Notes under the pieces: generated by a model
What the model saw: only the letters and a program-made list of their open reading frames with translations
Databases searched by the model: none
Told to the model about the DNA's origin: nothing
Assembly: GCF_907164915.1 (NCBI RefSeq)
Contig: NC_061869.1
Coordinates: 1 to 64,000, forward strand
Reading direction: 5' to 3'
Length of the DNA stretch: 64,000 bases
From: Impatiens glandulifera
Lineage: Eukaryota > Streptophyta > Magnoliopsida > Ericales > Balsaminaceae
In this document: in pieces, positions 22,913 to 33,902 of the stretch
Layout: every line of letters begins with the position of its first letter
Position numbering within the stretch: the first letter of the stretch is position 1
Position numbers and translations under genes: made by a program

Positions 22913-23716
22913 ACAGGAATGCTGTGGAAATTTAGAGGGTAGAGGGGAGAGAGGATTTGTCCCGATAAATGCTCTGCTTTGATGAGTAGAATCCAGAGAC
23001 TCACCAAGCACATACTCGTTCCCCCAAAAGAAAAATTCCTGCTTTGAATGATGTGCCGGGCCATCAACGCAGTCTTTCTGCAGATGATGATGTAAGTTTC
23101 ACCCTCTTGGTCTATCCTATGGCCTGCTTGTACTGATTTTACATTTTGGATTCTTTTAACATTTCTTGGTGATTGTTATTTGTGCTGGATCAGAAACTTG
23201 AGCTTCTATGTGATGGTTTGCTCTTGGAAATTGGAAATCAAAAGAATTCTTTGTCTTCTACATTTTCAAATTAATTTAAACAGACGGTCTTTGAGCAAGT
23301 GGACAGATGATCTATCATGCAATATGTTTTCTGTTCTAGTGATCCTGTTTTTATGTTCTCACCGTCATCATATGTTTTGTTTGTATTTTGTTCCAGGCAT
23401 GGGCCAGGCTCTGCAAATGCCTGGGTCAGGACTTTCTACCTTATATGAGTGTTGTAATGCCACCCGCTCCTATCTGCTCAACTTAAACCTGATGTTACTA
23501 TTACATTAGCAGATTCTAATGATGAAATTGATGAATCTGATGACGAAAGGTTTGGCATTCTACCTTATAATTTTTTTTCAAAGTTTTAGTTTGATATTAG
23601 AATATGACTCTGTTACTGTCATGGAGGATCATGTTGGACCTAAGATCCTGTACTTGCATCAAAGGCAGCAAGCCAAGAGGAGCAATTTTCTGTTTGTGGA
23701 GGAAGGCAAGTGGTGA
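22913..23716 (+). pseudogene. Importin-5-like exon with neighbouring unrecognised exon pieces
   Basis: Exon 23396-23549 reads AWARLCKCLGQDFLPYMSVV MPP, then (after a small scramble) KPDVTITLADSNDEIDESDD E, which is a mid-protein segment of importin-5 (HEAT-repeat nuclear import receptor). It lies downstream in the protein of the fragment at 21.6 kb, so the two may be parts of one captured gene with other sequence inserted between. The piece at about 22990-23092 (PALNDVPGHQRSLSADDD) and that at about 23640-23729 look exonic but are unassigned. Confidence 0.75.
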
Positions 23717-23822
23717 AAAGATGCCGAGGTAATGCAATGACATGTTTAGTTTGTTGCTTTTCTAGTGTTTTTATCTTCGTTTGCTGATTGACCCTTAACT
23801 GTTGGTGTTATTCTAATTTAGG

Positions 23823-23926
23823 ACCCTCCCAGCTGCCAAAAGAGTAAGGTCTCTTGCTTTCTATAGGGACTTTACTTTTGCTGCATATGGAAACAATATT
23901 GCTGTTTTCAAACGTGCTCATCAGGT
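23823..23926 (+). pseudogene. UTP21/WDR36-like exon fragment (U3 snoRNP, ribosome biogenesis)
   Basis: One exon between AG and GT sites reads LPAAKRVRSLAFYRDFTFAA then YGNNIAVFKRAHQ. This matches the first WD40 blades of the U3-snoRNA-associated protein 21 (UTP21/WDR36 family), where YRDYTFVAYGNEIAVFKRAHQ is typical. No other exon of the gene is seen. A truncated second SRP14 exon start (VLLQPN) follows at 23982. Confidence 0.75.
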
Positions 23927-24329
23927 TAGTTGTTTAGATTCTTTTTTTAATGTAAAGACGTACATGCTTTTATTAACTTTAGGTTCTATTACAGCCAAAT
24001 CTTAAACCCTTTCCTCTATAGGAGGAACAATGAGAAACCATAACCTTTATTTATGACTATACAAACTTTTCTTTATTAAAAATTAATAATAAGGCTGACT
24101 GAGTAGAGCTGTCATTTGCATGCATATTTCCCTGTGTATTGTAGTCTTTTTGGCCATTTTATAATTATTTTTATTTTCATGTACTGTTATCTTTAATTAA
24201 AGTGAATTAATATTGTTGGTATTATTCATCTAACTGTTAGTAACAAATATTTATAGAAATTATACAGTATGGGCTGATAATATTTTATTTATTTAAATTG
24301 ATAATGAAATGAGTCATATATGAGTACAA

Positions 24330-25062
24330 ACATGGCACTCGGTAAGAATAACACGTTAACAACTCTATGTCTTTAACATGCAACATTATAGTGACACGTG
24401 TCTTGCCTGCATGATCAGTGATGAATTATTTTAAAATAAATAAATTAATATTAATTAAAAAGCAAACACACGCTACATACGTGTTTTAACAATATCGAGA
24501 GATAAGCTTTTAATCTTGATATAAATATATATTTTTAATTTAATGAGAAGAGAGGTAAAACGTACATATAAGAAGCGAAAACTCGAAAGGACGCGAAACT
24601 TCAAAGCGGTTTCTGATTTATTCGTGTAGAAACAAACCCTCATCCCTTTCCCTCCACATCAAGAACACGACGGCGAACTTTCTGGAAACGATAGCTCAGT
24701 TATTCATTCAATTTACTGTTACTGTTTACTGTATTTCACTTAATTTGTATTTTCTCTTGTTTTGTATTTTCTCTTGTGTTTTAGAACCATTTAGACTCTC
24801 TCTGCATTGTCTTCCTCATTAAGAACTAATCAGCCTGTTGTCAATCTGTATATTCGATTGATTTGCTTGATTGAGCAGGTAGTTAGGTCATTTGTTAATT
24901 TCATTATCTACTACGAACACATGATTACTGATCAATATTCGTCCGGTGTTATTTTATATCTCTCTCGCGACAGTTAGAAAAACAAAAGGGAAATGAAAGA
25001 GACATCCAACTCTTCCCCGTATCGGCGGCACCGGGACGACGACGTCGAGGCTGGGAACAACG
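24330..25062 (+). pseudogene. Captured 5' region, possibly of an ACA8/10-type Ca2+-ATPase
   Basis: This looks like a promoter and 5' untranslated exon with an intron (about 24600-24980), followed at 24993 by MKETSNSSPYRRHRDDDVEA GNNAYVHEED. The SSPYRR...D(V/L)EAG pattern resembles the N-terminus of plant plasma-membrane autoinhibited Ca2+-ATPases (ACA8/ACA10), and another part of such a gene lies at 53.3-54.2 kb. The reading then runs directly into the Ran C-terminal exon in the wrong frame (ORF 24993-25226). The assignment is tentative because this N-terminus is poorly conserved. Confidence 0.4.
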
Positions 25063-25331
25063 CCTATGTTCACGAGGAGGATCACAAGATCCGAACCTTC
25101 ACTTTGTTGGGGAAATTGCTCTGGCGCCTCCAGAAGTTGCTATTGACATGGCTGCACAACAACAGTGAGTTTTTTTCCCTCACATGTGAACTGATGTGTA
25201 ATATTATTTGGTATATAGCTTCTTGAATGTAACTTTATGCCCGAAATAACTCTTTGTGCAGGCTTGAAGCTGAGTTGATTAATGCTTCCGCACAGCCTTT
25301 ACCAGATAATGATTATGATCTGTTTGATTAG
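25063..25331 (+). pseudogene. Ran GTPase C-terminal exons, left copy
   Basis: The piece 25084-25164 reads, in the Ran frame, PNLHFVGEIALAPPEVAIDM AAQQQ. After a short intron, 25263-25331 reads LEAELINASAQPLPDNDYDL FD and a stop. This is the C-terminal helix and acidic DEDDDL-like tail of the small nuclear-transport GTPase Ran. No GTP-binding motifs are present. It is fused upstream to a different gene's first exon. The 3' region to about 25579 matches the right arm (31883-32372, inverted). Confidence 0.8.
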
Positions 25332-25579
25332 AAGAAATCTTTTGAACGGGCTTTTCCTCTTTTGGCCTGCCTCTTCTTACTTAATGAACGGGATCCTTCT
25401 TCTGTGAGCACGCCTTACCTTCTTCATAAGAGTAGGCTCAATTTATCTTTGACTACAGCAATTTGGTTTGATTCTTGTTCGATTGTATAAACTGCTATGC
25501 TGCTGGACTTTAAAGATCATCATCTCCAATAAAAGTAGTTCCTCCTACACAGCAGCAAGGACACAGATGATGATGAGTT

Positions 25580-25700
25580 ATTTAATAGCATGGATGATGA
25601 TGATGCTTCTAGAATACAGATCTTAAAGAGTTGAAGAAACTATTCATATCTCCCATCAGAATGATATTGGACCGATACTTGTGGTGGAGAGCTGGCTGAG
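25580..25700. other. Unassigned piece between Ran 3' region and tail B
   Basis: Short, GATGATGATG-rich, possibly an acidic exon. Not recognised. Confidence 0.4.
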
Positions 25701-25918
25701 ATTGACTTAGTTTAGTTCCTCTTATTTTTTTTTATTTAAGGCAGAATTTATCCCACATTGCTTCTTTACAAATGTAAGCATCTGTTTATAACTGATTATA
25801 ACTCTTAGTACATTAAAAGGGCTTATTACATGGGCTGTGGCCCATGTGGGTAAAACTATATTCTTCAAAAGGCAGTCCAACCCGGTTCGCCCGAAGGGTG
25901 GGTGGGTGGTAATTCGGG
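25701..25918 (+). repeat. Subtelomeric tail repeat, copy B, fused to the telomere
   Basis: ATTGACTTAGTTTAGTTC, a T9 run, ATTTAAGGCAGAA, TATCCCACATTGC, a TTATAACTGATTATAACT segment, the hairpin-forming ATGGGCTGTGGCCCATGTGG, CCGGTTCGCCCGAAGGG and the terminus GGGTGGGTGGTAATTCGGG, which passes without a break into TTTCGGG repeats. Copy A (5123-5346) has the same order of segments. Confidence 0.85.
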
Positions 25919-26051
25919 TTTCGGGTTTCGGGTTTCGGGTTTCGGGTTTCGGGTTTCGGGTTTCGGGTTTCGGGTTTCGGGTTTCGGGTTTCGGGTTTCG
26001 GGTTTCGGGTTTCGGGTTTGGGGTTTAGGGTTTAGGGTTTAGGGTTTCGGG
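25915..26051 (+). repeat. Variant telomere repeats, proximal zone of the left telomere
   Basis: Fourteen TTTCGGG units after the tail's own TTCGGG, then one TTTGGGG, three TTTAGGG and one TTTCGGG before the canonical array. An ORF encoding VSGFGFR repeats here is an artefact of the 7-bp periodicity. Confidence 0.95.
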
Positions 26052-28550
26052 TTTAGGGTTTAGGGTTTAGGGTTTAGGGTTTAGGGTTTAGGGTTTAGGG
26101 TTTAGGGTTTAGGGTTTAGGGTTTAGGGTTTAGGGTTTAGGGTTTAGGGTTTAGGGTTTAGGGTTTAGGGTTTAGGGTTTAGGGTTTAGGGTTTAGGGTT
26201 TAGGGTTTAGGGTTTAGGGTTTAGGGTTTAGGGTTTAGGGTTTAGGGTTTAGGGTTTAGGGTTTAGGGTTTAGGGTTTAGGGTTTAGGGTTTAGGGTTTA
26301 GGGTTTAGGGTTTAGGGTTTAGGGTTTAGGGTTTAGGGTTTAGGGTTTAGGGTTTAGGGTTTAGGGTTTAGGGTTTAGGGTTTAGGGTTTAGGGTTTAGG
26401 GTTTAGGGTTTAGGGTTTAGGGTTTAGGGTTTAGGGTTTAGGGTTTAGGGTTTAGGGTTTAGGGTTTAGGGTTTAGGGTTTAGGGTTTAGGGTTTAGGGT
26501 TTAGGGTTTAGGGTTTAGGGTTTAGGGTTTAGGGTTTAGGGTTTAGGGTTTAGGGTTTAGGGTTTAGGGTTTAGGGTTTAGGGTTTAGGGTTTAGGGTTT
26601 AGGGTTTAGGGTTTAGGGTTTAGGGTTTAGGGTTTAGGGTTTAGGGTTTAGGGTTTAGGGTTTAGGGTTTAGGGTTTAGGGTTTAGGGTTTAGGGTTTAG
26701 GGTTTAGGGTTTAGGGTTTAGGGTTTAGGGTTTAGGGTTTAGGGTTTAGGGTTTAGGGTTTAGGGTTTAGGGTTTAGGGTTTAGGGTTTAGGGTTTAGGG
26801 TTTAGGGTTTAGGGTTTAGGGTTTAGGGTTTAGGGTTTAGGGTTTAGGGTTTAGGGTTTAGGGTTTAGGGTTTAGGGTTTAGGGTTTAGGGTTTAGGGTT
26901 TAGGGTTTAGGGTTTAGGGTTTAGGGTTTAGGGTTTAGGGTTTAGGGTTTAGGGTTTAGGGTTTAGGGTTTAGGGTTTAGGGTTTAGGGTTTAGGGTTTA
27001 GGGTTTAGGGTTTAGGGTTTAGGGTTTAGGGTTTAGGGTTTAGGGTTTAGGGTTTAGGGTTTAGGGTTTAGGGTTTAGGGTTTAGGGTTTAGGGTTTAGG
27101 GTTTAGGGTTTAGGGTTTAGGGTTTAGGGTTTAGGGTTTAGGGTTTAGGGTTTAGGGTTTAGGGTTTAGGGTTTAGGGTTTAGGGTTTAGGGTTTAGGGT
27201 TTAGGGTTTAGGGTTTAGGGTTTAGGGTTTAGGGTTTAGGGTTTAGGGTTTAGGGTTTAGGGTTTAGGGTTTAGGGTTTAGGGTTTAGGGTTTAGGGTTT
27301 AGGGTTTAGGGTTTAGGGTTTAGGGTTTAGGGTTTAGGGTTTAGGGTTTAGGGTTTAGGGTTTAGGGTTTAGGGTTTAGGGTTTAGGGTTTAGGGTTTAG
27401 GGTTTAGGGTTTAGGGTTTAGGGTTTAGGGTTTAGGGTTTAGGGTTTAGGGTTTAGGGTTTAGGGTTTAGGGTTTAGGGTTTAGGGTTTAGGGTTTAGGG
27501 TTTAGGGTTTAGGGTTTAGGGTTTAGGGTTTAGGGTTTAGGGTTTAGGGTTTAGGGTTTAGGGTTTAGGGTTTAGGGTTTAGGGTTTAGGGTTTAGGGTT
27601 TAGGGTTTAGGGTTTAGGGTTTAGGGTTTAGGGTTTAGGGTTTAGGGTTTAGGGTTTAGGGTTTAGGGTTTAGGGTTTAGGGTTTAGGGTTTAGGGTTTA
27701 GGGTTTAGGGTTTAGGGTTTAGGGTTTAGGGTTTAGGGTTTAGGGTTTAGGGTTTAGGGTTTAGGGTTTAGGGTTTAGGGTTTAGGGTTTAGGGTTTAGG
27801 GTTTAGGGTTTAGGGTTTAGGGTTTAGGGTTTAGGGTTTAGGGTTTAGGGTTTAGGGTTTAGGGTTTAGGGTTTAGGGTTTAGGGTTTAGGGTTTAGGGT
27901 TTAGGGTTTAGGGTTTAGGGTTTAGGGTTTAGGGTTTAGGGTTTAGGGTTTAGGGTTTAGGGTTTAGGGTTTAGGGTTTAGGGTTTAGGGTTTAGGGTTT
28001 AGGGTTTAGGGTTTAGGGTTTAGGGTTTAGGGTTTAGGGTTTAGGGTTTAGGGTTTAGGGTTTAGGGTTTAGGGTTTAGGGTTTAGGGTTTAGGGTTTAG
28101 GGTTTAGGGTTTAGGGTTTAGGGTTTAGGGTTTAGGGTTTAGGGTTTAGGGTTTAGGGTTTAGGGTTTAGGGTTTAGGGTTTAGGGTTTAGGGTTTAGGG
28201 TTTAGGGTTAGGGTTTAGGGTTTAGGGTTTAGGGTTTAGGGTTTAGGGTTTAGGGTTTAGGGTTTAGGGTTTAGGGTTTAGGGTTTAGGGTTTAGGGTTT
28301 AGGGTTTAGGGTTTAGGGTTTAGGGTTTAGGGTTTAGGGTTTAGGGTTTAGGGTTTAGGGTTTAGGGTTTAGGGTTTAGGGTTTAGGGTTTAGGGTTTAG
28401 GGTTTAGGGTTTAGGGTTTAGGGTTTAGGGTTTAGGGTTTAGGGTTTAGGGTTTAGGGTTTAGGGTTTAGGGTTTAGGGTTTAGGGTTTAGGGTTTAGGG
28501 TTTAGGGTTTAGGGTTTAGGGTTTAGGGTTTAGGGTTTAGGGTTTAGGGT
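26052..28550 (+). repeat. Left telomere array (TTTAGGG)n
   Basis: About 2.5 kb, roughly 357 units, almost perfect, with one 6-base TTAGGG unit near 28208. The G-rich strand is the plus strand and runs 5' to 3' into the gap, as expected for a chromosome end pointing right. Confidence 0.98.
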
Positions 28551-28650
28551 NNNNNNNNNNNNNNNNNNNNNNNNNNNNNNNNNNNNNNNNNNNNNNNNNN
28601 NNNNNNNNNNNNNNNNNNNNNNNNNNNNNNNNNNNNNNNNNNNNNNNNNN
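28551..28650. other. Assembly gap of exactly 100 N
   Basis: A round 100-base gap of unknown true size between two telomere arrays of opposite orientation, which points to a scaffolding join. Confidence 0.98.
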
Positions 28651-31169
28651 AACCCTAAACCCTAAACCCTAAACCCTAAACCCTAAACCCTAAACCCTAA
28701 ACCCTAAACCCTAAACCCTAAACCCTAAACCCTAAACCCTAAACCCTAAACCCTAAACCCTAAACCCTAAACCCTAAACCCTAAACCCTAAACCCTAAAC
28801 CCTAAACCCTAAACCCTAAACCCTAAACCCTAAACCCTAAACCCTAAACCCTAAACCCTAAACCCTAAACCCTAAACCCTAAACCCTAAACCCTAAACCC
28901 TAAACCCTAAACCCTAAACCCTAAACCCTAAACCCTAAACCCTAAACCCTAAACCCTAAACCCTAAACCCTAAACCCTAAACCCTAAACCCTAAACCCTA
29001 AACCCTAAACCCTAAACCCTAAACCCTAAACCCTAAACCCTAAACCCTAAACCCTAAACCCTAAACCCTAAACCCTAAACCCTAAACCCTAAACCCTAAA
29101 CCCTAAACCCTAAACCCTAAACCCTAAACCCTAAACCCTAAACCCTAAACCCTAAACCCTAAACCCTAAACCCTAAACCCTAACCCTAAACCCTAAACCC
29201 TAAACCCTAAACCCTAAACCCTAAACCCTAAACCCTAAACCCTAAACCCTAAACCCTAAACCCTAAACCCTAAACCCTAAACCCTAAACCCTAAACCCTA
29301 AACCCTAAACCCTAAACCCTAAACCCTAAACCCTAAACCCTAAACCCTAAACCCTAAACCCTAAACCCTAAACCCTAAACCCTAAACCCTAAACCCTAAA
29401 CCCTAAACCCTAAACCCTAAACCCTAAACCCTAAACCCTAAACCCTAAACCCTAAACCCTAAACCCTAAACCCTAAACCCTAAACCCTAAACCCTAAACC
29501 CTAAACCCTAAACCCTAAACCCTAAACCCTAAACCCTAAACCCTAAACCCTAAACCCTAAACCCTAAACCCTAAACCCTAAACCCTAAACCCTAAACCCT
29601 AAACCCTAAACCCTAAACCCTAAACCCTAAACCCTAAACCCTAAACCCTAAACCCTAAACCCTAAACCCTAAACCCTAAACCCTAAACCCTAAACCCTAA
29701 ACCCTAAACCCTAAACCCTAAACCCTAAACCCTAAACCCTAAACCCTAAACCCTAAACCCTAAACCCTAAACCCTAAACCCTAAACCCTAAACCCTAAAC
29801 CCTAAACCCTAAACCCTAAACCCTAAACCCTAAACCCTAAACCCTAAACCCTAAACCCTAAACCCTAAACCCTAAACCCTAAACCCTAAACCCTAAACCC
29901 TAAACCCTAAACCCTAAACCCTAAACCCTAAACCCTAAACCCTAAACCCTAAACCCTAAACCCTAAACCCTAAACCCTAAACCCTAAACCCTAAACCCTA
30001 AACCCTAAACCCTAAACCCTAAACCCTAAACCCTAAACCCTAAACCCTAAACCCTAAACCCTAAACCCTAAACCCTAAACCCTAAACCCTAAACCCTAAA
30101 CCCTAAACCCTAAACCCTAAACCCTAAACCCTAAACCCTAAACCCTAAACCCTAAACCCTAAACCCTAAACCCTAAACCCTAAACCCTAAACCCTAAACC
30201 CTAAACCCTAAACCCTAAACCCTAAACCCTAAACCCTAAACCCTAAACCCTAAACCCTAAACCCTAAACCCTAAACCCTAAACCCTAAACCCTAAACCCT
30301 AAACCCTAAACCCTAAACCCTAAACCCTAAACCCTAAACCCTAAACCCTAAACCCTAAACCCTAAACCCTAAACCCTAAACCCTAAACCCTAAACCCTAA
30401 ACCCTAAACCCTAAACCCTAAACCCTAAACCCTAAACCCTAAACCCTAAACCCTAAACCCTAAACCCTAAACCCTAAACCCTAAACCCTAAACCCTAAAC
30501 CCTAAACCCTAAACCCTAAACCCTAAACCCTAAACCCTAAACCCTAACCCCAAACCCTAAACCCTAAACCCTAAACCCTAAACCCCTAAACCCTAAACCC
30601 TAAACCCTAAACCCTAAACCCTAAACCCTAAACCCTAAACCCTAAACCCTAAACCCTAAACCCTAAACCCTAAACCCTAAACCCTAAACCCTAAACCCTA
30701 AACCCTAAACCCTAAACCCTAAACCCTAAACCCTAAACCCTAAACCCTAAACCCTAAACCCTAAACCCTAAACCCTAACCCTAAACCCTAAACCCTAAAC
30801 CCTAAACCCTAAACCCTAAACCCTAAACCCTAAACCCTAAACCCTAAACCCTAAACCCTAAACCCTAAACCCTAAACCCTAAACCCTAAACCCTAAACCC
30901 TAAACCCTAAACCCTAAACCCTAAACCCTAAACCCTAAACCCTAAACCCTAAACCCTAAACCCTAAACCCTAAACCCTAAACCCTAAACCCTAAACCCTA
31001 AACCCTAAACCCTAAACCCTAAACCCTAAACCCTAAACCCTAAACCCTAAACCCTAAACCCTAAACCCTAACCCTAAACCCTAAACCCTAAACCCTAAAC
31101 CCTAAACCCTAAACCCTAAACCCTAAACCCTAAACCCTAAACCCTAAACCCTAAACCCTAAACCCTAAA
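28651..31169 (-). repeat. Right telomere array (CCCTAAA)n
   Basis: About 2.5 kb with the G-rich strand on the minus strand, so the chromosome end points left into the gap. It has a few off-length or variant units (near 29181, 30545, 30583, 30777 and 31070), more than the left array. Confidence 0.98.
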
Positions 31170-31225
31170 CCCCAAACCCCAAACCCCAAACCCCAAACCC
31201 CAAACCCCAAACCCGAAACCCGAAA
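31170..31225 (-). repeat. Variant telomere repeats, proximal zone of the right telomere
   Basis: Six CCCCAAA units (31170-31211) and two CCCGAAA units (31212-31225) next to the tail terminus. The order and type differ from the left arm, where TTTCGGG dominates. Confidence 0.95.
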
Positions 31226-31445
31226 TACCACCCGCCCACCCTTTTAGGTGGATTCCGTTAATCCCAAACTTTAAAACCCACCCAATAAACACATGCAAAT
31301 CACAAGCCCATGATACAGGCCCATGCTATATGCTTAATTATAATATATTATATACATATCATTTCTTTTCTTCTCTAGCAATGTGGGAAAAAACTCATTA
31401 CATAAAAAAAAAAATAGGCTGAATACAGCAAAGGGTTTATGATTA
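31226..31445 (-). repeat. Subtelomeric tail repeat, copy C, fused to the telomere
   Basis: Read on the minus strand: CTGTATTCAGCC, a T11 run, ATGTAATGAG, TTCCCACATTGCTAGAGAAG, TAATTAAGCATATAGCATGG, GGGCCTGTATCATGGGC, and the terminus AAGGGTGGGCGGGTGGTATT followed by TCGGG repeats. Its closest relative is copy G at 60865-61040, which shares the GCTAGAGAAGAA and AATTAAGCATATA segments. Confidence 0.85.
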
Positions 31446-31882
31446 TGCTGTATACATATCAGGAGGTGATCCATAGTCTTCCATGAATGCAGAATCACCC
31501 ATTCTTCACCTTCACCTGCAACATCAGACGATCCTATACACAACAATCAAGTAATTCAATCAAAACTCAACATTCAAATTCATTTCCTATACAAAATGTG
31601 ACGGTCCAAGGAAGAATGGGATAAGACAAGGTTTGGTTAGCGGAATAGGTTTTGGGCTATCTTTTACCTTGCTGTTTTGTGTCTACGCATTAAGCTTCTC
31701 TGTTGTACAAGGGTCCATGCACTTGATGATGTAGTATAAGCTGCAGAAGAGAAGCAAACGCAAAATTAGTCATATTTTTAAGAAGACATTTGCTGCAGAC
31801 TGAAGTCATCTTTACTTCAGAGATAAACTAACTCTAGCAAGTGCAGCCTTGAGATCAACCCAGGGATGAGAACTTGACTCAT
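31446..31882 (-). pseudogene. Unrecognised captured exons
   Basis: Minus-strand exon-like readings: VVPPTQQQGHIDDDESSSHP then WVDLKAALAR (about 31835-31925), [20 protein letters not shown] (about 31670-31742), and MGDSAFMEDYGSPPDMYTA (about 31452-31512). They are joined by intron-like sequence with plausible AG/GT borders, suggesting one gene of unknown family downstream of the Ran 3' region. I cannot identify it. Confidence 0.4.
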
Positions 31883-32130
31883 CATCATCTATGTGTCCTT
31901 GCTGCTGTGTAGGAGGAACTACTTTTACTGGAGATGATGATCTTTAAAGTCCTGCAGAAGCATAGCAGTTTATACAATCGAACAAGAATCAAACCAAATT
32001 GCTGTAGTCAAAGATAAATTGAGCCCACTCTTATGAAGAAGGTAAGGCGTGCTCACAGAAGAAGGATCCCGTTTCATTAAGTAAGAAGAGGCAGGCCAAA
32101 AGAGGAAAAGCCCGTTCAAAAGATTTCTTC

Positions 32131-33718
32131 TAATCAAACAGATCATCATCATCATCTGGTAAAGGCTGTGCGGAAACATTAATCAACTCAGCTTCATGCC
32201 TGCACAAAGAGTTATTTCGGGCATAAAGTTACATTCAAGAAGCTATATACCAAATAATATTACACATCAGTTCACATGTGAGGGAAAAAAACTCACTGTT
32301 GTTGTGCAGACATGTCAATAGCAACTTCTGGAGGCGCCAGAGCAATTTCCCCAACAATGTGAAGGTTCGGATCACTGTGGCATGTCACACAGAAGTTATG
32401 ATATCAAACAACAAACGAACATACTTGGGGTTATTTTACTATTTTTGGCATGAATTTGAGAAGAAAAGAACAGAGTAACCCATTCATACCCTGAAAACTT
32501 CATAGCAAGATATAAGGCTTCTCAAAGTTGTAGTTACTCTTTGCAGAAATCTCATAGTATTGAAGATTTTTCTTTCTGTGGAAGGTAACCTGCTTTGCCT
32601 TGACCTGTCTATTCTTGACATCAACTTTGTTTCCACAAAGAACAATCGGGATATTCTCACAATCTCACAAACCCTGATGATTATAAGATATAACAATATT
32701 TCTTATTAAATAAAGATAAAACTTATGTGCTTCATACATATAATTGTTATAAAAACAAACCTGCAAAGATCCCGATGCCATGTAGGAACATTTTTTTAAG
32801 TCAGTCGTGCAGTAACATCAAACATTATGATTGCACATTGTCCATGAATACTGCAATATTGAAAAGAATATGAACTAGGTAGGGTAGTATTGACTTGTTT
32901 ATTTAGCAAATATTTCACAATTAAGACTTTGACGACCGACCCACCCACCCACCCTATAAGTTACTATAAGTGAAGTGGCTTTGTAATAGTATTGATATCT
33001 ATCTATCTATCTAGTTGAGTAATCATTATCTAAAGATTGCATGTCTTTAACAGAAAATATAACATCTTATGACAGATAAGTTGGATTGAGTAGAAAATAA
33101 AAAGGAATTGACAAGGAAGAAGTAAAAACAGTGGGTAACGTACTAGTAACCATCTCTTAGACCTCCGAATTTCTCTTGGCCGGCAGTGTCCCAGCAGTAG
33201 AACCTTATCTTGCCACAATTCGTGGTGAAATCCAATGGATGAACTTCCACACCAATAGTCGCTGCAAACCAAGCGAGAAGATGTTAATATGTGTTTGCAT
33301 AATTAAGATAAAACGAAGAATAAGGAAAAACAAAAACAAGAAGAGATGGCGCTGCTTACGTTCGTATTTCTTCTCGAATTCTCCAGTGAGATGGCGTTTA
33401 ACAAAAGTTGTTTTACCTGTTGTATTCAGAACAAACAATCATATCATATAAAGATAAAATCTAATAATAAGAGGCAAATGAAAATACTGGAGAATCCAAG
33501 ATAGGTTCTATAACAATATTATTAGTTGGGAAGAAATGAAAGATGAAGAAAATAGAGAGCAATCAGATACCTGTGCCGCCATCGCCGACGATGACAAGCT
33601 TGAAGCTCGGATAGTCGACAGTTTGTTGATTAGGAAGTGCATGCGATGAAAAACTAGATGTTAAAGATGGACATGAAGAAATAGTACAAATTCAGAGAGA
33701 GAGAGAGAGAAACTACCA
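32131..33718 (-). pseudogene. RAN: Ran GTPase pseudogene, right arm
   Basis: Nearly the whole gene for the nuclear-transport GTPase Ran, in order with introns: [20 protein letters not shown] then [42 protein letters not shown] then [28 protein letters not shown] then [31 protein letters not shown] then [55 protein letters not shown] and a stop. The P-loop, WDTAGQE and NKVD motifs are visible. Lesions: TAA in place of Tyr after VTARLT (about 32805), an extra TTGTGAGA duplicating 8 bases before NIPIV (about 32665), a scrambled segment after FEKP, and loss of the AG acceptor before ALPNQQ (possible first exon is the ATG at about 33716-33718). Sense strand agrees with the tail orientation. Confidence 0.9.
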
Positions 33719-33902
33719 TGGGTGATTTTTGCGATTGAAAATTTGAACGAGTAGAAGAATGAGGCAGAAATAGATGCGCTGATTGCTTTAAGTATAAATA
33801 GTACGTGTTACTTACTGCTTTTATTCAACGCGAAGATGTGCGCCGTCCGATGAGATCCCACCACTAACAAATAAAATTTGCAAATCTGTAGTCAGAAGAA
33901 AC

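Noticed and set aside
25837..26028. ORF encoding repeated VSGFGFR units
   Set aside because: It is the translation of TTTCGGG telomere-variant repeats and tail sequence, with no sign of a real gene.
28551..28650. Genuine ancient telomere-telomere fusion
   Set aside because: The long, nearly perfect arrays and the round 100-N gap fit a scaffolding join better; kept open as a test in the findings.
33000..33016. (TCTA)n short repeat as a feature
   Set aside because: Only about four units within a Ran intron; not notable.
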